This document shows, piece after piece, positions 27,408-37,059 of a DNA stretch of 64,000 bases. The position numbers and the translations under genes are program-made. Origin of the DNA: Pseudoduganella plicata (GTDB lineage: Bacteria > Pseudomonadota > Gammaproteobacteria > Burkholderiales > Burkholderiaceae_D); assembly GCF_004421005.1 (NCBI RefSeq), contig NZ_CP038026.1:5208001-5272000 (forward strand), written 5' to 3'. Numbering within the stretch: the first letter of the stretch is position 1; every line of letters starts with the position of its first letter. The notes under the pieces were generated by a model that saw only the letters and a list, made by a program, of their open reading frames with translations, had not been told where the DNA came from and ran no database searches.

Positions 27408-28820
27408 TCAGCGGCCCAGGCTGGGCAGCTTCGGCGAATACGTCCAGCCGGGTATCAGGTACTGCATGGCCATCGCATCGTCGCGCGCGCCGGCACCCAC
27501 CTGCTTGAACAGGGCATGCGCCGCCATGATGCGCTCCATGTCCGGTTCGATGCCCAGGCCGGGCTTGTCCGGTACGGCCACGCTGCCGTCGACGATCTGC
27601 AGCGGCTCGCGTGTCAGGCGTTCCTCGCCTTCCTGCCAGATCCAGTGCGTGTCGATGGCCGTGATGCGGCCCGGTGCCGCGGCTGCCGCATGCGTAAACA
27701 TCGCCAGCGACACGTCGAAGTGGTTGTTCGAATGCGAGCCCCACGTCAGGCCCCAGTCGTGGCACAGCTGCGCCAGCCGTACGGAGCCCTGCATCGTCCA
27801 GAAGTGCGGGTCGGCCAGCGGAATGTCCACGGCGCCCAGCAGGTGCGAGTGCGCCATCTGACGCCAGTCGGTAGCGATCATGTTGGTGGCGGTCGGGATG
27901 CCGGTGGCACGACGGAACTCCGCCATGATCTCGCGGCCTGAGTAGCCGTGTTCCGGGCCGCACGGGTCTTCCGCGTAAGCCAGCAGGTGGCCCTGTCCGC
28001 GGCACAGTGCAATGGCTTCGTCCAGCGACCAGGCGCCGTTCGGATCGAGCGTCACGCGCGCATCGGGGAAGCGTGCCTTGATGGCGGCCACCGCTTCCAT
28101 CTCGTCGGCGCCGCGCATCACGCCGCCCTTCAGTTTGAAGTCCTTGAAGCCGTAGCGTGCCACGGTGGCTTGTGCCTGGCGCGCAATGGCGGCCGGCGTC
28201 ACGGCTTCCTGATGGCGGATGTGGTACCAGTCGTTCGCATCGCCGCTGCCGGCCTGGTAGGGCAGGTCGGTGCGGGTACGGTCGCCGATATAGAACAGAT
28301 AGGCCAGCATCGGCACCTTGTCGCGCTGCTGCCCGGACCCGAGCAGTTCGCAGACGGGAACGCCCAGGTACTGGCCCAGCAGGTCGAGCAGCGCCGCCTC
28401 GATGGCGGTGATGACGTTCTCCAGCCGCAGGTTGATTTCATGCGGCTGTTTCAGCACGGCCGCTTCGGCGGCGGAAGTGACCTCGTGCTTGATGACGCCC
28501 TTGTCCTGGCCGGCGATCGCGGCGCGCACCGCATTGAGCGTGCGGTTGTAGCGGCCAGTGTGCGTGCCGACGACAATCGGGACGACGCGTTCCAGCGCGC
28601 CCGTGATGCCGGCGCCACCGGGCACTTCGCCGATACCGGTGCGGCCCGCGCTGTCCTGCAGCAGCACCAGCGTGCGGATGAAATACGGTGCGTGCGCGCC
28701 GCACAGGTTGAACAGCATGCTGTCGCGGCCCGCCACGGGAATCACCTGCATCGATGTGACGATGGGGGATCCTGGGGATTCCGGGCTGCCGGCGCTGCCT
28801 GTTATCAGGTCTGTTGCCAT
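27408..28820 (-). CDS. gudD: glucarate dehydratase
   Basis: A 470-residue enolase-superfamily enzyme. The catalytic set of GlucD is visible: KxK in KDFKLKGGVM, Asp in TLDPNGAW, Glu in AYAEDPCGPE, Asn in ATNMIATDW, Asp in PLADPHFW and the base His in GSHSNNHFDVS. It dehydrates D-glucarate to 5-dehydro-4-deoxy-D-glucarate. The ATG at 28820 has a ggagac ribosome site. As first gene of the xyl operon it suggests that glucuronate freed from xylan is oxidised to glucarate and processed here; the needed uronate dehydrogenase is not in the window. A GudP-like permease lies at 44.5 kb. Confidence 0.92.
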   Translation of the reverse strand: MATDLITGSAGSPESPGSPIVTSMQVIPVAGRDSMLFNLCGAHAPYFIRTLVLLQDSAGRTGIGEVPGGAGITGALERVVPIVVGTHTGRYNRTLNAVRAAIAGQDKGVIKHEVTSAAEAAVLKQPHEINLRLENVITAIEAALLDLLGQYLGVPVCELLGSGQQRDKVPMLAYLFYIGDRTRTDLPYQAGSGDANDWYHIRHQEAVTPAAIARQAQATVARYGFKDFKLKGGVMRGADEMEAVAAIKARFPDARVTLDPNGAWSLDEAIALCRGQGHLLAYAEDPCGPEHGYSGREIMAEFRRATGIPTATNMIATDWRQMAHSHLLGAVDIPLADPHFWTMQGSVRLAQLCHDWGLTWGSHSNNHFDVSLAMFTHAAAAAPGRITAIDTHWIWQEGEERLTREPLQIVDGSVAVPDKPGLGIEPDMERIMAAHALFKQVGAGARDDAMAMQYLIPGWTYSPKLPSLGR

Positions 28821-28878
28821 GTCTCCTGCCGTCTCTTTTGCCAAGTCTCTTTTATGATTTGTTGCGCGTACCATTCTG

Positions 28879-28907
28879 TTGACCTAAAATGAATAGCGCT
28901 AACATTT
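28879..28907 (+). promoter_or_regulatory. divergent promoter with LacI-family operator-like palindrome
   Basis: The interval between gudD and the esterase gene holds aatagcgctaacatt at 28892-28906, centred on the perfect palindrome tagcgcta, which resembles published operators of LacI-type sugar regulators including XylR-like ones. It overlaps a possible -35/-10 pair for the rightward operon (ttgacc at 28879 and taacat at 28900, short 15-nt spacing). Its position lets one regulator, plausibly the LacI protein at 37.1 kb, control both operons. Confidence 0.55.
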
Positions 28908-29117
28908 CTGAAGTGTGCGGCAATTGGCGGGGCAAGTCAACACGTCCGGATGTAAAAAAGTCTACGGTTCGGCGGACCGGCGGCGCTGACGAGATTGACG
29001 TGTCGTGCCATCGCCGGCATGCGGCAATGGAAGCGAACGACAGCAAAATCCTGGCAACAGCAACGGTCGAGACGTGGGGCAAAAGACCCCGGGCCGGCCA
29101 TAACGGAGACAACAGGA

Positions 29118-30416
29118 ATGCAGAACAGACTGCCGGGCACCCGGCATATGCGCCGTCACGCCCTGGGCGCGTGGCTGGCCGGGATGGCGCTTGCCGCCGG
29201 CGCGGCCGCGCAACCCCCCAATACTTCTCCCGCGCCGCACTGGGTCGCCTCCTGGGGCGCGGCGCAGCAAATCCCCGAACACCACAACGAGCTGGCACCG
29301 CAGTACTGGCGCGACGCGACGCTGCGCCAGATCGTCCATACGTCGCTGGGCGGCGAGCGCCTGCGCGTACGCGTCAGCAATGCGTTCGGCACCGAGCCGC
29401 TGGTCGTCGATGGCGCCGGTATCGCGCTGGCGCGCGCACCGGGCGATGCCGCCATCGATCCGGGCTCCACGCGGACGCTGACCTTTGACGGCCGCGCCAG
29501 CGTGACGATTCCCGCCGGCGGCGAATACTACAGCGACCCGGTCGCGCTGACGCACAAGGCCGGCGCCGACCTGGCCATCTCGCTGTACTTCAAGGATGCG
29601 CCGGCGCGCCAGACGGGCCACCCCGGCTCGCGCGCGACCAGCTTTGTCGGCGGCGGCAACCAGGTGGCCGCGGCCACGCTGGACGAGCCGACGAAGGTCG
29701 AGCACTGGTATGCGTTGGCGGACGTCGAAGTGCAGGCGCCGCGAGGCACGCGCGCCGTTGTCGCCATCGGCGATTCGATCACGGACGGCAATGGCGCCAC
29801 GACGGACGGCAACAACCGCTGGCCCGACCTGCTGGCCGGGCGCCTGCGCGCGGCGAAGACCCCGATGGGTGTCGTCAATGCCGGCATCGGCGGCGGGCGC
29901 ATGCTGCGCGACGGGCTGGGACCGAACCTCGTGTCGCGCTTCGAACGCGACGTGCTGGGGCGCGCCGGCGTGACGCATGCGGTCGTCATGATCGGCGTGA
30001 ACGACCTGGGCGGCCTGCACCGCAACAAGCCGGACGACCCCGCAGCACGCGCGCGGATGCTGGAGGACCTGCGCCTGGCGCACCGCCAGCTGGTGGAGCG
30101 GGCGCACGCGCAAGGCGTCTGCGTCATCGGCGGCACGATCACGCCGTACGCCGGCAGCGACTATTACAAGCCGGCGCCCGTGAACGAGGCGGACCGCCGC
30201 CAGCTCAACGACTGGATCCGCAGCGCCGGCGTGTTCGACGGCGTGGCGGACTTCGACGCGGCACTGCGCGATCCGGCGCGGCCGGAACTGATCCGCAAGG
30301 AGTACGACAAGGGCGACGGCCTGCATCCTTCTCCAGCCGGCATGCGTGCGCTGGCGGAGGCGGTGCCGCTCGCCGCGTTGCGCAAGTGCGCATATGCGCC
30401 GGGGAGCGCGCGATGA
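29118..30416 (+). CDS. SGNH/GDSL-family esterase, exported (probable xylan side-chain esterase)
   Basis: A 432-residue protein. A signal peptide (about residues 11-32, ending GAAAQ) precedes an N-terminal beta-rich region and an SGNH hydrolase domain with block I AIGDSITDGNG (Ser nucleophile), block II glycine in NAGIGGGRML, block III GVNDLG and block V DGLHPS with the catalytic His. The family includes acetyl-xylan esterases, and its place at the head of a xylanolytic operon suggests deacetylation of xylan or xylo-oligosaccharides; the substrate is not proven. The ATG at 29118 is chosen from the signal peptide. About 210 nt of leader separate it from the operator. It overlaps the GH43 start by four bases. 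Confidence 0.85.
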   Translation: MQNRLPGTRHMRRHALGAWLAGMALAAGAAAQPPNTSPAPHWVASWGAAQQIPEHHNELAPQYWRDATLRQIVHTSLGGERLRVRVSNAFGTEPLVVDGAGIALARAPGDAAIDPGSTRTLTFDGRASVTIPAGGEYYSDPVALTHKAGADLAISLYFKDAPARQTGHPGSRATSFVGGGNQVAAATLDEPTKVEHWYALADVEVQAPRGTRAVVAIGDSITDGNGATTDGNNRWPDLLAGRLRAAKTPMGVVNAGIGGGRMLRDGLGPNLVSRFERDVLGRAGVTHAVVMIGVNDLGGLHRNKPDDPAARARMLEDLRLAHRQLVERAHAQGVCVIGGTITPYAGSDYYKPAPVNEADRRQLNDWIRSAGVFDGVADFDAALRDPARPELIRKEYDKGDGLHPSPAGMRALAEAVPLAALRKCAYAPGSAR

Positions 30417-31984
30417 AGCACCTCGTCCCATTCGCGCTGGCGGCGCTGCTGGCAGGCGGCGCCGAAGCGGCGGCCACCTACCGCAACCCGGTCATACCGG
30501 GCTTTCATCCCGACCCCAGCATCTGCCGCGTCGGCAAGGACTACTACCTTGCCACCAGCAGTTTTGAATACTTCCCCGGCGTGCCGATCTTCCACAGCCG
30601 CGATCTCGTGCACTGGCGCCAGATCGGCCATGCGCTGACGCGCACCAGCCAGCTGCAACTGGCCGGGCAGCGGGCGTCGCGCGGCATCTACGCCCCGACG
30701 TTGCGCTGCGAGGGCGGCAGGTTCTACCTGATCACGACCAATATCGACAACGGCGGCAATTTCTACGTGACGACGGGCGACCCGGCCGGCGAGTGGTCGG
30801 ACCCCGTCTGGCTGAAGGAGGCGAAGGCGTGGATGGACCCGTCGCTGTTCTTCGACGATGACGGCAAGGTCTACTTTACCCGCCACGGCGGCGGCGAAAA
30901 GGGCGGCATCTACCAGTCGCAGATCGACTTGCAGACTGGCCGGCTGGCCGAAGAGCCGCGTCCCATCTGGCCCGGCACGGGTGGCGTGTGGCCCGAAGGG
31001 CCGCACCTGTACAAGGTGAGCGGCATGTATTACCTGACCGTCGCGGAGGGCGGCACGTCGTACGACCATGCCATCACGATGGCCCGCTCGAAGTCGCCCT
31101 GGGGACCGTTCGAGGCCGATCCACGCAATCCCGTGCAGACGCATCGCGACAAGCCGGACCTGCCGCTGCAGGCAACCGGCCACGGCGATCTGGTGCAAAC
31201 GGACGAAGGCAAATGGTGGATGGTGATGCTGGGTGTCCGTCCGCAGGGCCGTCACCACCATCTGGGGCGTGAGACGCTGCTGGCGCCGGTGGCGTGGAAG
31301 GACGGCTGGCTGGAGGTAAATAACGGCAAGCCGCTGGCGCTGGAGATGAGTGGTGCGGGCCTGCCGCCGGCGCATCCATGGTCGGCGGCACCCGTGCGTA
31401 CCGACTTTACCGAGGCCCGCCTGGGCCTGGAGTGGACGTACTTGCGCGCACCGATCCCGCATCTGCTCTCGCTGACGGAGCGGCCCGGCATGCTGCGCCT
31501 GAAAGGCTCGGCCGACACGCTGGACGACGTGGCGGCGCCCGCATTTGTGGCGCGGCGCCAGCAGCACCTGAACATGCGGGCGGCAGCGCTGCTCGATTTC
31601 ACGCCGCGTGCGGACGGCCAGACGGCCGGGCTGGTACTGCGGCAGAATGAAAACAACCATTACCAGCTGCGCATCGCCGGTACGCCGCAGCGGCACGTGG
31701 AGCTGGTCACGCGCGTCAAAGGCAAGTCGCGCACCGTGGCAACTTCGCAGGTGCCAGCCGGGCCGGTCGAGCTGTCGATCCGCGCCTGGCCGGACCGTTA
31801 CGAATTCGCGTACCGTGCGCAAGGATCGTCGCTGCGTACGCTGGGTGCGGCGCCCACGGCGGCGCTGTCGTCGGAAAGCGCAGGCGGTTTTACGGGCGTG
31901 TTTGTCGGCATGACGGCCAGCGGCAAGGGCGACATGCCGCCGTCCGATTTCGACTGGTTCGACTACGAACCGCTGGGAGACTGA
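30413..31984 (+). CDS. glycoside hydrolase family 43 beta-xylosidase, exported
   Basis: A 523-residue enzyme. The signal peptide (to about residue 21) is followed by a five-bladed propeller with the GH43 triad: general base Asp34 in GFHPDPS, the pKa-modulating Asp in AWMDPSLFFDDDG and the acid Glu in GVWPEGPHLYK. A C-terminal beta-sandwich (from about residue 330) matches the GH43 C2 domain of beta-xylosidases. It should trim xylose or arabinose from xylo-oligosaccharides in the periplasm. Its ATG overlaps the esterase stop, so translation is coupled. Confidence 0.92.
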   Translation: MKHLVPFALAALLAGGAEAAATYRNPVIPGFHPDPSICRVGKDYYLATSSFEYFPGVPIFHSRDLVHWRQIGHALTRTSQLQLAGQRASRGIYAPTLRCEGGRFYLITTNIDNGGNFYVTTGDPAGEWSDPVWLKEAKAWMDPSLFFDDDGKVYFTRHGGGEKGGIYQSQIDLQTGRLAEEPRPIWPGTGGVWPEGPHLYKVSGMYYLTVAEGGTSYDHAITMARSKSPWGPFEADPRNPVQTHRDKPDLPLQATGHGDLVQTDEGKWWMVMLGVRPQGRHHHLGRETLLAPVAWKDGWLEVNNGKPLALEMSGAGLPPAHPWSAAPVRTDFTEARLGLEWTYLRAPIPHLLSLTERPGMLRLKGSADTLDDVAAPAFVARRQQHLNMRAAALLDFTPRADGQTAGLVLRQNENNHYQLRIAGTPQRHVELVTRVKGKSRTVATSQVPAGPVELSIRAWPDRYEFAYRAQGSSLRTLGAAPTAALSSESAGGFTGVFVGMTASGKGDMPPSDFDWFDYEPLGD

Positions 31985-31985
31985 C

Positions 31986-34820
31986 ATGCGCATCCTGATC
32001 CTGGTGGCTTTCCTGGTTTTCTTCGCACCGGCCGGTGCCGTCGGCACGCACAGCTTCGTGGGCTTCGATACCAAAGGGGACGTGACGCTGGCCGCTGCCG
32101 ACAAGGCGGCACCGCTCTACGTCGACAGCAACGATTACCCCGGTGTGCTGCGCGCGACCGCCGACCTGCGCGCGGATGTGCAGCGCGTCACCGGCACGCT
32201 GCCCGCCCTGCACAAGAGCGCGGCGCCGGCGGGGCGCGACGTCGTCATCGTCGGCACCGTCGGCAAAAGCGCGCTGATCGATGCGCTGGTGGCGGCCGGC
32301 AAGCTCGATGTTTCGGCCATCCGCGGCAAGTGGGAAGGGTGGCAGGTGCAGACGCTGGAACGGCCGATGCCCGGTGTCGGGCGCGCGCTGGTGATTGCCG
32401 GCAGCGACAAGCGCGGCACGATCTTCGGCATCTATGAGCTCTCCGAGCAGATCGGCGTGTCGCCGTGGTACTGGTGGGCCGACGTGCCGCCCACGCGCCA
32501 TGCGGCGCTGTCGGTCACGGCGCTAAAGCCGGTCAGCGACGCCCCCGTGGTGCGCTATCGCGGCATCTTCCTCAACGACGAGGCGCCCGCCCTGACAGGC
32601 TGGGTGAAGGAGAAGTTCGGCGGCTACAACCACGCCTTCTACAGAAAGATATTCGAGCTGCTGCTGCGCATGCGCGGCAATTACCTGTGGCCGGCAATGT
32701 GGGACGCGGCATTCTTCGCCGACGACAGGGACAACGGCAGGCTGGCCGACGAATACGGCATCGTCATGGGCACGTCGCACCACGAACCGATGATGCGGGC
32801 GCACAAGGAGTGGCAGCGCACCGGCAACGGGCCGTGGGACTACTCGCGCAATGCAGGGGTGCTGGGCGAATTCTGGCGCGGTGGCCTGCGGGGCACGCGC
32901 GACTACGAAAAGGTTATCACCTTGGGCATGCGCGGCGACGGCGACGAGCCGATGTCGCGCGACGCCAATGTGGCACTGCTGGAGAGAATTGTCGCGGACC
33001 AGCGCGAGATGATCCGCCAGGAGATCGACCCGGACGTGACGAAGGTGCCGCAGCTGTGGGCACTGTACAAGGAAGTGCAGGAATACTATGAGCAGGGCAT
33101 GCGCGTGCCGGACGACGTGCTGCTGCTGTGGTGCGACGACAACTGGGGCAATATCCGCCGCCTGCCCACGCCGGAGGAGCGCCGCCGCCCCGGCGGCGCC
33201 GGCATCTACTATCACTTCGATTACGTGGGCGGCCCCCGCTCGTACAAATGGCTCAACGTGACGCCGTTGCCGAAGGTGTGGGAGCAGATGCACCTGGCGT
33301 GGCGCTACGACGCGACGAAAATGTGGATCGTCAACGTGGGCGACCTGAAGCCGATGGAAGTGCCGACGGAGTTCTTCCTCAGCTATGCGTGGAATCCCGC
33401 GCGCTGGCCGGCCGACCGGTTGCAGGACTACCTGCGCCAGTGGGCCGCGCGGGAATTTGGCGCCGCGCACGCAGCCGATATCGCCGACATTGTGGCGAAA
33501 TACGCCACGTATAACAGCCGCCGCCGTCCGGAGATGCTGGAGCCAGGCACCTACAGCCTGGTCCACTACGGCGAATGGGATAGCGTTATCGCCGACTACA
33601 ACGCCATCGTCGCCCGAGCCGAGACGATATCGGCGGCCTTGCCGCGCGAGCGGCGCGACGCGTTCTACCAGCTGGTGCTGCATCCGGCCAAGGCCAGTGC
33701 CGTCGTCAACGAGCTGTATGCCACGGCGGGGCGCAACGCCCTGTACGCGAAGCAGGGCAGGGCGGAGGCGAATGCGCTGGCGGTGCGGGCCCGTGCGCTG
33801 TTTGCCGAGGATGCCGCGCTGACGCGGCGCTATCACGCGCTGGGCAACGGCAAATGGAACCATATGATGGCGCAGACGCACCTTGGCTACACCTACTGGA
33901 ACCAGCCGCCCGTCAACGTCATGCCGGCCGTCAGCGAGGTCCAGGTCAAGCCGGGCGCGGACATGGGCGTGGCCGTCGAAGGCGACGAGCGTGCATGGCC
34001 CGCGGCGGAAACGGACAAGCTGACCGTGCCGGCGCTGGACGCGCATGAGCGCCAGCCACGCCATCTCGACATCTTCAACCGCGGCGCGAAACCGTTCGAC
34101 TTCACCGTGCGCGCCGTCGAGCCATGGCTGGTCGTCAGCCACGCGCGCGGAACGGTGCGGACCACGCAACGCGTCACCGTTGATGCGCGGTGGGACGATG
34201 TGCCGGCAGGCGTCAACACGGGCACGCTGATCGTTGCGGGCCCGGGTGCGGAGGTAAAAATCCACGTGCCAGTGCACAAGCCGGTGGGAGACGTAAAGGG
34301 CTTTGTCGAGACGGGCGGTGTCGTGTCGATGGAGGCGCCGCACCATGCGCGTGCCGTCGCCGCACCGGGACGCCAGTGGCTGGCGCTGCCTGGCCATGGC
34401 CGCACGCTGGGCGGTGTGACCACGTTGCCTGCCGACGCGCCGGCCCTGACGCCGCAAGACGGCATGCGCCTTGAATACGACGTGCATACGTACACGGCGG
34501 GTCCGGCCACCGTCAACGTCACGCTGGCGCCCACGCTGAACTTCCAGCCCGGCCACGGCCTGCGCTTTGCGGTGTCGTTCGATGACGAGCCGCCGCAGGT
34601 GGTGGACATGCATGCCGACGTCTCGCTGGCGGCAACCGACCGGCGCGTGGCGGATGGTGCCGCGGCATACAGCACCCGCCACAACCTCGCCAGGCCGGGC
34701 GCGCACGTACTGAAATTCTGGGCGCTCGATCCCGGCGTCGTGCTGCAGAAGGTCGTGATCGACCTGGGCGGACAGAAGCCCAGTTACCTGGGGCCGCCGG
34801 AAAGTCCGCGCGTCCAATAA
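31986..34820 (+). CDS. glycoside hydrolase family 115 xylan alpha-1,2-glucuronidase, exported
   Basis: A 944-residue protein of the GH115 family, which removes (4-O-methyl)glucuronic acid from internal as well as terminal xylose units of xylan. A signal peptide (residues 1-19, ending GAVG) is followed by the family core: GTIFGIYELSEQIGVSPWYW, YRGIFLNDEAPALTGW, RGNYLWPAMWDAAF, YGIVMGTSHHEPM and DDNWGNIRRLP. Beta-rich C-terminal domains follow. A gggag site lies just before the ATG, 1 nt after the GH43 stop. It pairs with the GH67 enzyme, which prefers terminal decorations. Confidence 0.93.
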   Translation: MRILILVAFLVFFAPAGAVGTHSFVGFDTKGDVTLAAADKAAPLYVDSNDYPGVLRATADLRADVQRVTGTLPALHKSAAPAGRDVVIVGTVGKSALIDALVAAGKLDVSAIRGKWEGWQVQTLERPMPGVGRALVIAGSDKRGTIFGIYELSEQIGVSPWYWWADVPPTRHAALSVTALKPVSDAPVVRYRGIFLNDEAPALTGWVKEKFGGYNHAFYRKIFELLLRMRGNYLWPAMWDAAFFADDRDNGRLADEYGIVMGTSHHEPMMRAHKEWQRTGNGPWDYSRNAGVLGEFWRGGLRGTRDYEKVITLGMRGDGDEPMSRDANVALLERIVADQREMIRQEIDPDVTKVPQLWALYKEVQEYYEQGMRVPDDVLLLWCDDNWGNIRRLPTPEERRRPGGAGIYYHFDYVGGPRSYKWLNVTPLPKVWEQMHLAWRYDATKMWIVNVGDLKPMEVPTEFFLSYAWNPARWPADRLQDYLRQWAAREFGAAHAADIADIVAKYATYNSRRRPEMLEPGTYSLVHYGEWDSVIADYNAIVARAETISAALPRERRDAFYQLVLHPAKASAVVNELYATAGRNALYAKQGRAEANALAVRARALFAEDAALTRRYHALGNGKWNHMMAQTHLGYTYWNQPPVNVMPAVSEVQVKPGADMGVAVEGDERAWPAAETDKLTVPALDAHERQPRHLDIFNRGAKPFDFTVRAVEPWLVVSHARGTVRTTQRVTVDARWDDVPAGVNTGTLIVAGPGAEVKIHVPVHKPVGDVKGFVETGGVVSMEAPHHARAVAAPGRQWLALPGHGRTLGGVTTLPADAPALTPQDGMRLEYDVHTYTAGPATVNVTLAPTLNFQPGHGLRFAVSFDDEPPQVVDMHADVSLAATDRRVADGAAAYSTRHNLARPGAHVLKFWALDPGVVLQKVVIDLGGQKPSYLGPPESPRVQ

Positions 34821-34835
34821 CAAGGAGGAGAAGGC

Positions 34836-36980
34836 ATGAACATGTGGACCAAGGCGCTGGCGGCAGTGCTGGCAATGGCCTTGCTCGCCCCGGCATTGGC
34901 ACAGGAAGAAGACGGCTATGACCTGTGGCTGCGTTACCGGCCCTTGCCGCAGGCCGGGCGCGACGACGTGCTGCGGCAGGCGCAGGCGATTGTCGCGCCG
35001 CGGTCGTCAGCGACGGTGCAGGCGGCGGTGACGGAGCTGCGGCGTGGCGTGCAGGGCATGACGGGCCAGGCGCCTGCCGATGCTGCGCAGCCGCGTGCCG
35101 GCGCCATCGTGCTGGGCACGGCGGCCACGCTGCCGCCGGCATTGCTGCCCGACGGTCTGGCTGCGCTGGGGCGCGAAGGCTACGCCGTGCGCCGCATGGA
35201 GTCTGGCGAGACGGTCATCGCGGCCAATACCGATATCGGCCTGCTGTACGGGGCGTTTGCGTGGCTGCGCGCGGCCAACACGGGCATGCCGCTGGACCGG
35301 CTTGACGAACGCAGCGCGCCGAAGCTGCAGCTGCGCGTGCTGAATCACTGGGATAACCTGGACCGCACCGTGGAGCGGGGCTATGCCGGCGAGTCGATCT
35401 GGAACTGGTGGGCGCTGCCGGACGTGCGCGACCGCCGCTATACGGACTATGCCCGGGCCAATGCCTCGCTGGGCATCAACGGCACAGTCCTCAACAACGT
35501 CAACTCGAAGCCCGAGATCCTGACGGCGCCCTGGATCGCCAAGGCGGCCGCGCTGGCCGACGTGCTGCGGCCATACGGCATTCGCGTCTATCTTTCCGCG
35601 CGCTTCTCGACACCGCTCGAGCTGAAGGAAACGGCGACGGCCGATCCGCTGGCGCCGGAGGTGGCGGCGTGGTGGGCGCGCAAGGCGGACGAAATCTACC
35701 GGGCGATTCCCGACTTCGGCGGCTTCCTGGTGAAGGCCAATTCGGAAGGCCAGCCGGGTCCGCAGGATTACCATCGCAGCCATGCGGACGGCGCCAACAT
35801 GCTGGCGGCGGCCGTGGCGCCGCACGGCGGTGTCGTGATGTGGCGCGCGTTCGTGTATGCGGCCGAAAACCCGGCGGACCGGGCAAGGCAGGCGTACGAC
35901 GAGTTCACGCCGCTGGACGGCAAGTTCGCGAAGAACGTGCTGGTGCAGGTGAAGAACGGCCCGATCGACTTTCAGCCGCGCGAGCCGTTCCATCCGCTGT
36001 TCGGGGCCATGCCGAAGACCCCGCTCGTGATGGAATTCCAGATCACCAAGGAGTACCTGGGCTACGCGACGCATCTGGCGTATCTGGGCACGATGTTCGA
36101 GGAGGCGCTGCGCAGCGACACGGCACGCGCACCGGGCGGGCTGACGGTGGCGCAGGTGGTGGAAGGGGCGCAAACGCCGGGCCGGCCGACCGGCATGGCC
36201 GGTGTCGCCAATATCGGCAGCGAGCGCACGTGGAGCGGCTCTCACTTCGACCAGGCCAACTGGTACGCGTATGGCCGGCTGGCCTGGAATCCGCAGGCGT
36301 CGAGCCGGGCGATCGCGCGCGAGTGGGCGGCGCAGACCTTTACCCGCGAGCCGCGTGCACTGGACGATATCGTCGGCATGATGTCGATGTCGCGCGAAGC
36401 GGTCGTCAATTACATGACGCCGCTGGGCCTGCACCACATCATGGGCACGGGCCACCATCATGGTCCGGCGCCATGGGTGGCGGAACTCGCGCGGCCGGAC
36501 TGGAACCCCGTCTACTATCACAAGGCGGATCGCAACGGCATCGGCTTCGACCGCACGGCCAGGGGCAGCAACGCGCTGGCGCAGTATGCGCCAGCCATCG
36601 CGCGCCAGTACGGCGATCCGCGCACGACGCCGGAGCCGCTGCTGCTGTGGTTCCACCACCTGCCATGGGATTACGCGATGCCGTCGGGCCGGACGCTGTG
36701 GGCCGAGCTGGTGGCGCGTTACGATCTCGGCGTGACGCAGGCTCAGGCGCTGCGCACGCGCTGGGCCGCGCTGAAGCCGTTCGTCGACGCGCGCCGGCAT
36801 GAGGACGTGGCGGCGCTGCTGGACGTGCAGGTGAAGGAAGCGCAGTGGTGGCGCGATGCGTGCGTCGCCTACTTTGCGTCCGTGTCGGGCCGGCCGCTGC
36901 CTGCCGGGACGAAGCGCCCGGCGCTGCCGCTGGAGCGCTACAAGGCTTTGCAGTTCCCCTATGCGCCGGGGCGCGGCTAG
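34836..36980 (+). CDS. glycoside hydrolase family 67 alpha-glucuronidase, exported
   Basis: A 714-residue GH67 enzyme. The N-terminal signal peptide (ALAAVLAMALLAPALAQ) precedes the family sequence NHWDNLDRTVERGYAG, GFLVKANSEGQPGPQDY (acid Glu), VKNGPIDFQPREPFHPLFG (Asp) and MEFQITKEYLGY (Glu), the residues known to be catalytic in GH67. It releases (methyl)glucuronate from the non-reducing end of small aldouronic acids. A strong aaggaggagaa ribosome site precedes the ATG. Many characterised GH67 enzymes are intracellular, so the signal peptide is notable and places this step in the periplasm. Confidence 0.93.
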   Translation: MNMWTKALAAVLAMALLAPALAQEEDGYDLWLRYRPLPQAGRDDVLRQAQAIVAPRSSATVQAAVTELRRGVQGMTGQAPADAAQPRAGAIVLGTAATLPPALLPDGLAALGREGYAVRRMESGETVIAANTDIGLLYGAFAWLRAANTGMPLDRLDERSAPKLQLRVLNHWDNLDRTVERGYAGESIWNWWALPDVRDRRYTDYARANASLGINGTVLNNVNSKPEILTAPWIAKAAALADVLRPYGIRVYLSARFSTPLELKETATADPLAPEVAAWWARKADEIYRAIPDFGGFLVKANSEGQPGPQDYHRSHADGANMLAAAVAPHGGVVMWRAFVYAAENPADRARQAYDEFTPLDGKFAKNVLVQVKNGPIDFQPREPFHPLFGAMPKTPLVMEFQITKEYLGYATHLAYLGTMFEEALRSDTARAPGGLTVAQVVEGAQTPGRPTGMAGVANIGSERTWSGSHFDQANWYAYGRLAWNPQASSRAIAREWAAQTFTREPRALDDIVGMMSMSREAVVNYMTPLGLHHIMGTGHHHGPAPWVAELARPDWNPVYYHKADRNGIGFDRTARGSNALAQYAPAIARQYGDPRTTPEPLLLWFHHLPWDYAMPSGRTLWAELVARYDLGVTQAQALRTRWAALKPFVDARRHEDVAALLDVQVKEAQWWRDACVAYFASVSGRPLPAGTKRPALPLERYKALQFPYAPGRG

Positions 36981-37059
36981 GGCGAGCCGGGAACCGCTGT
37001 GGTAAAGTCCGCGCATCGTGACAAATCGTCCATGACAAACAAGAATAGCAGCGACCCAG

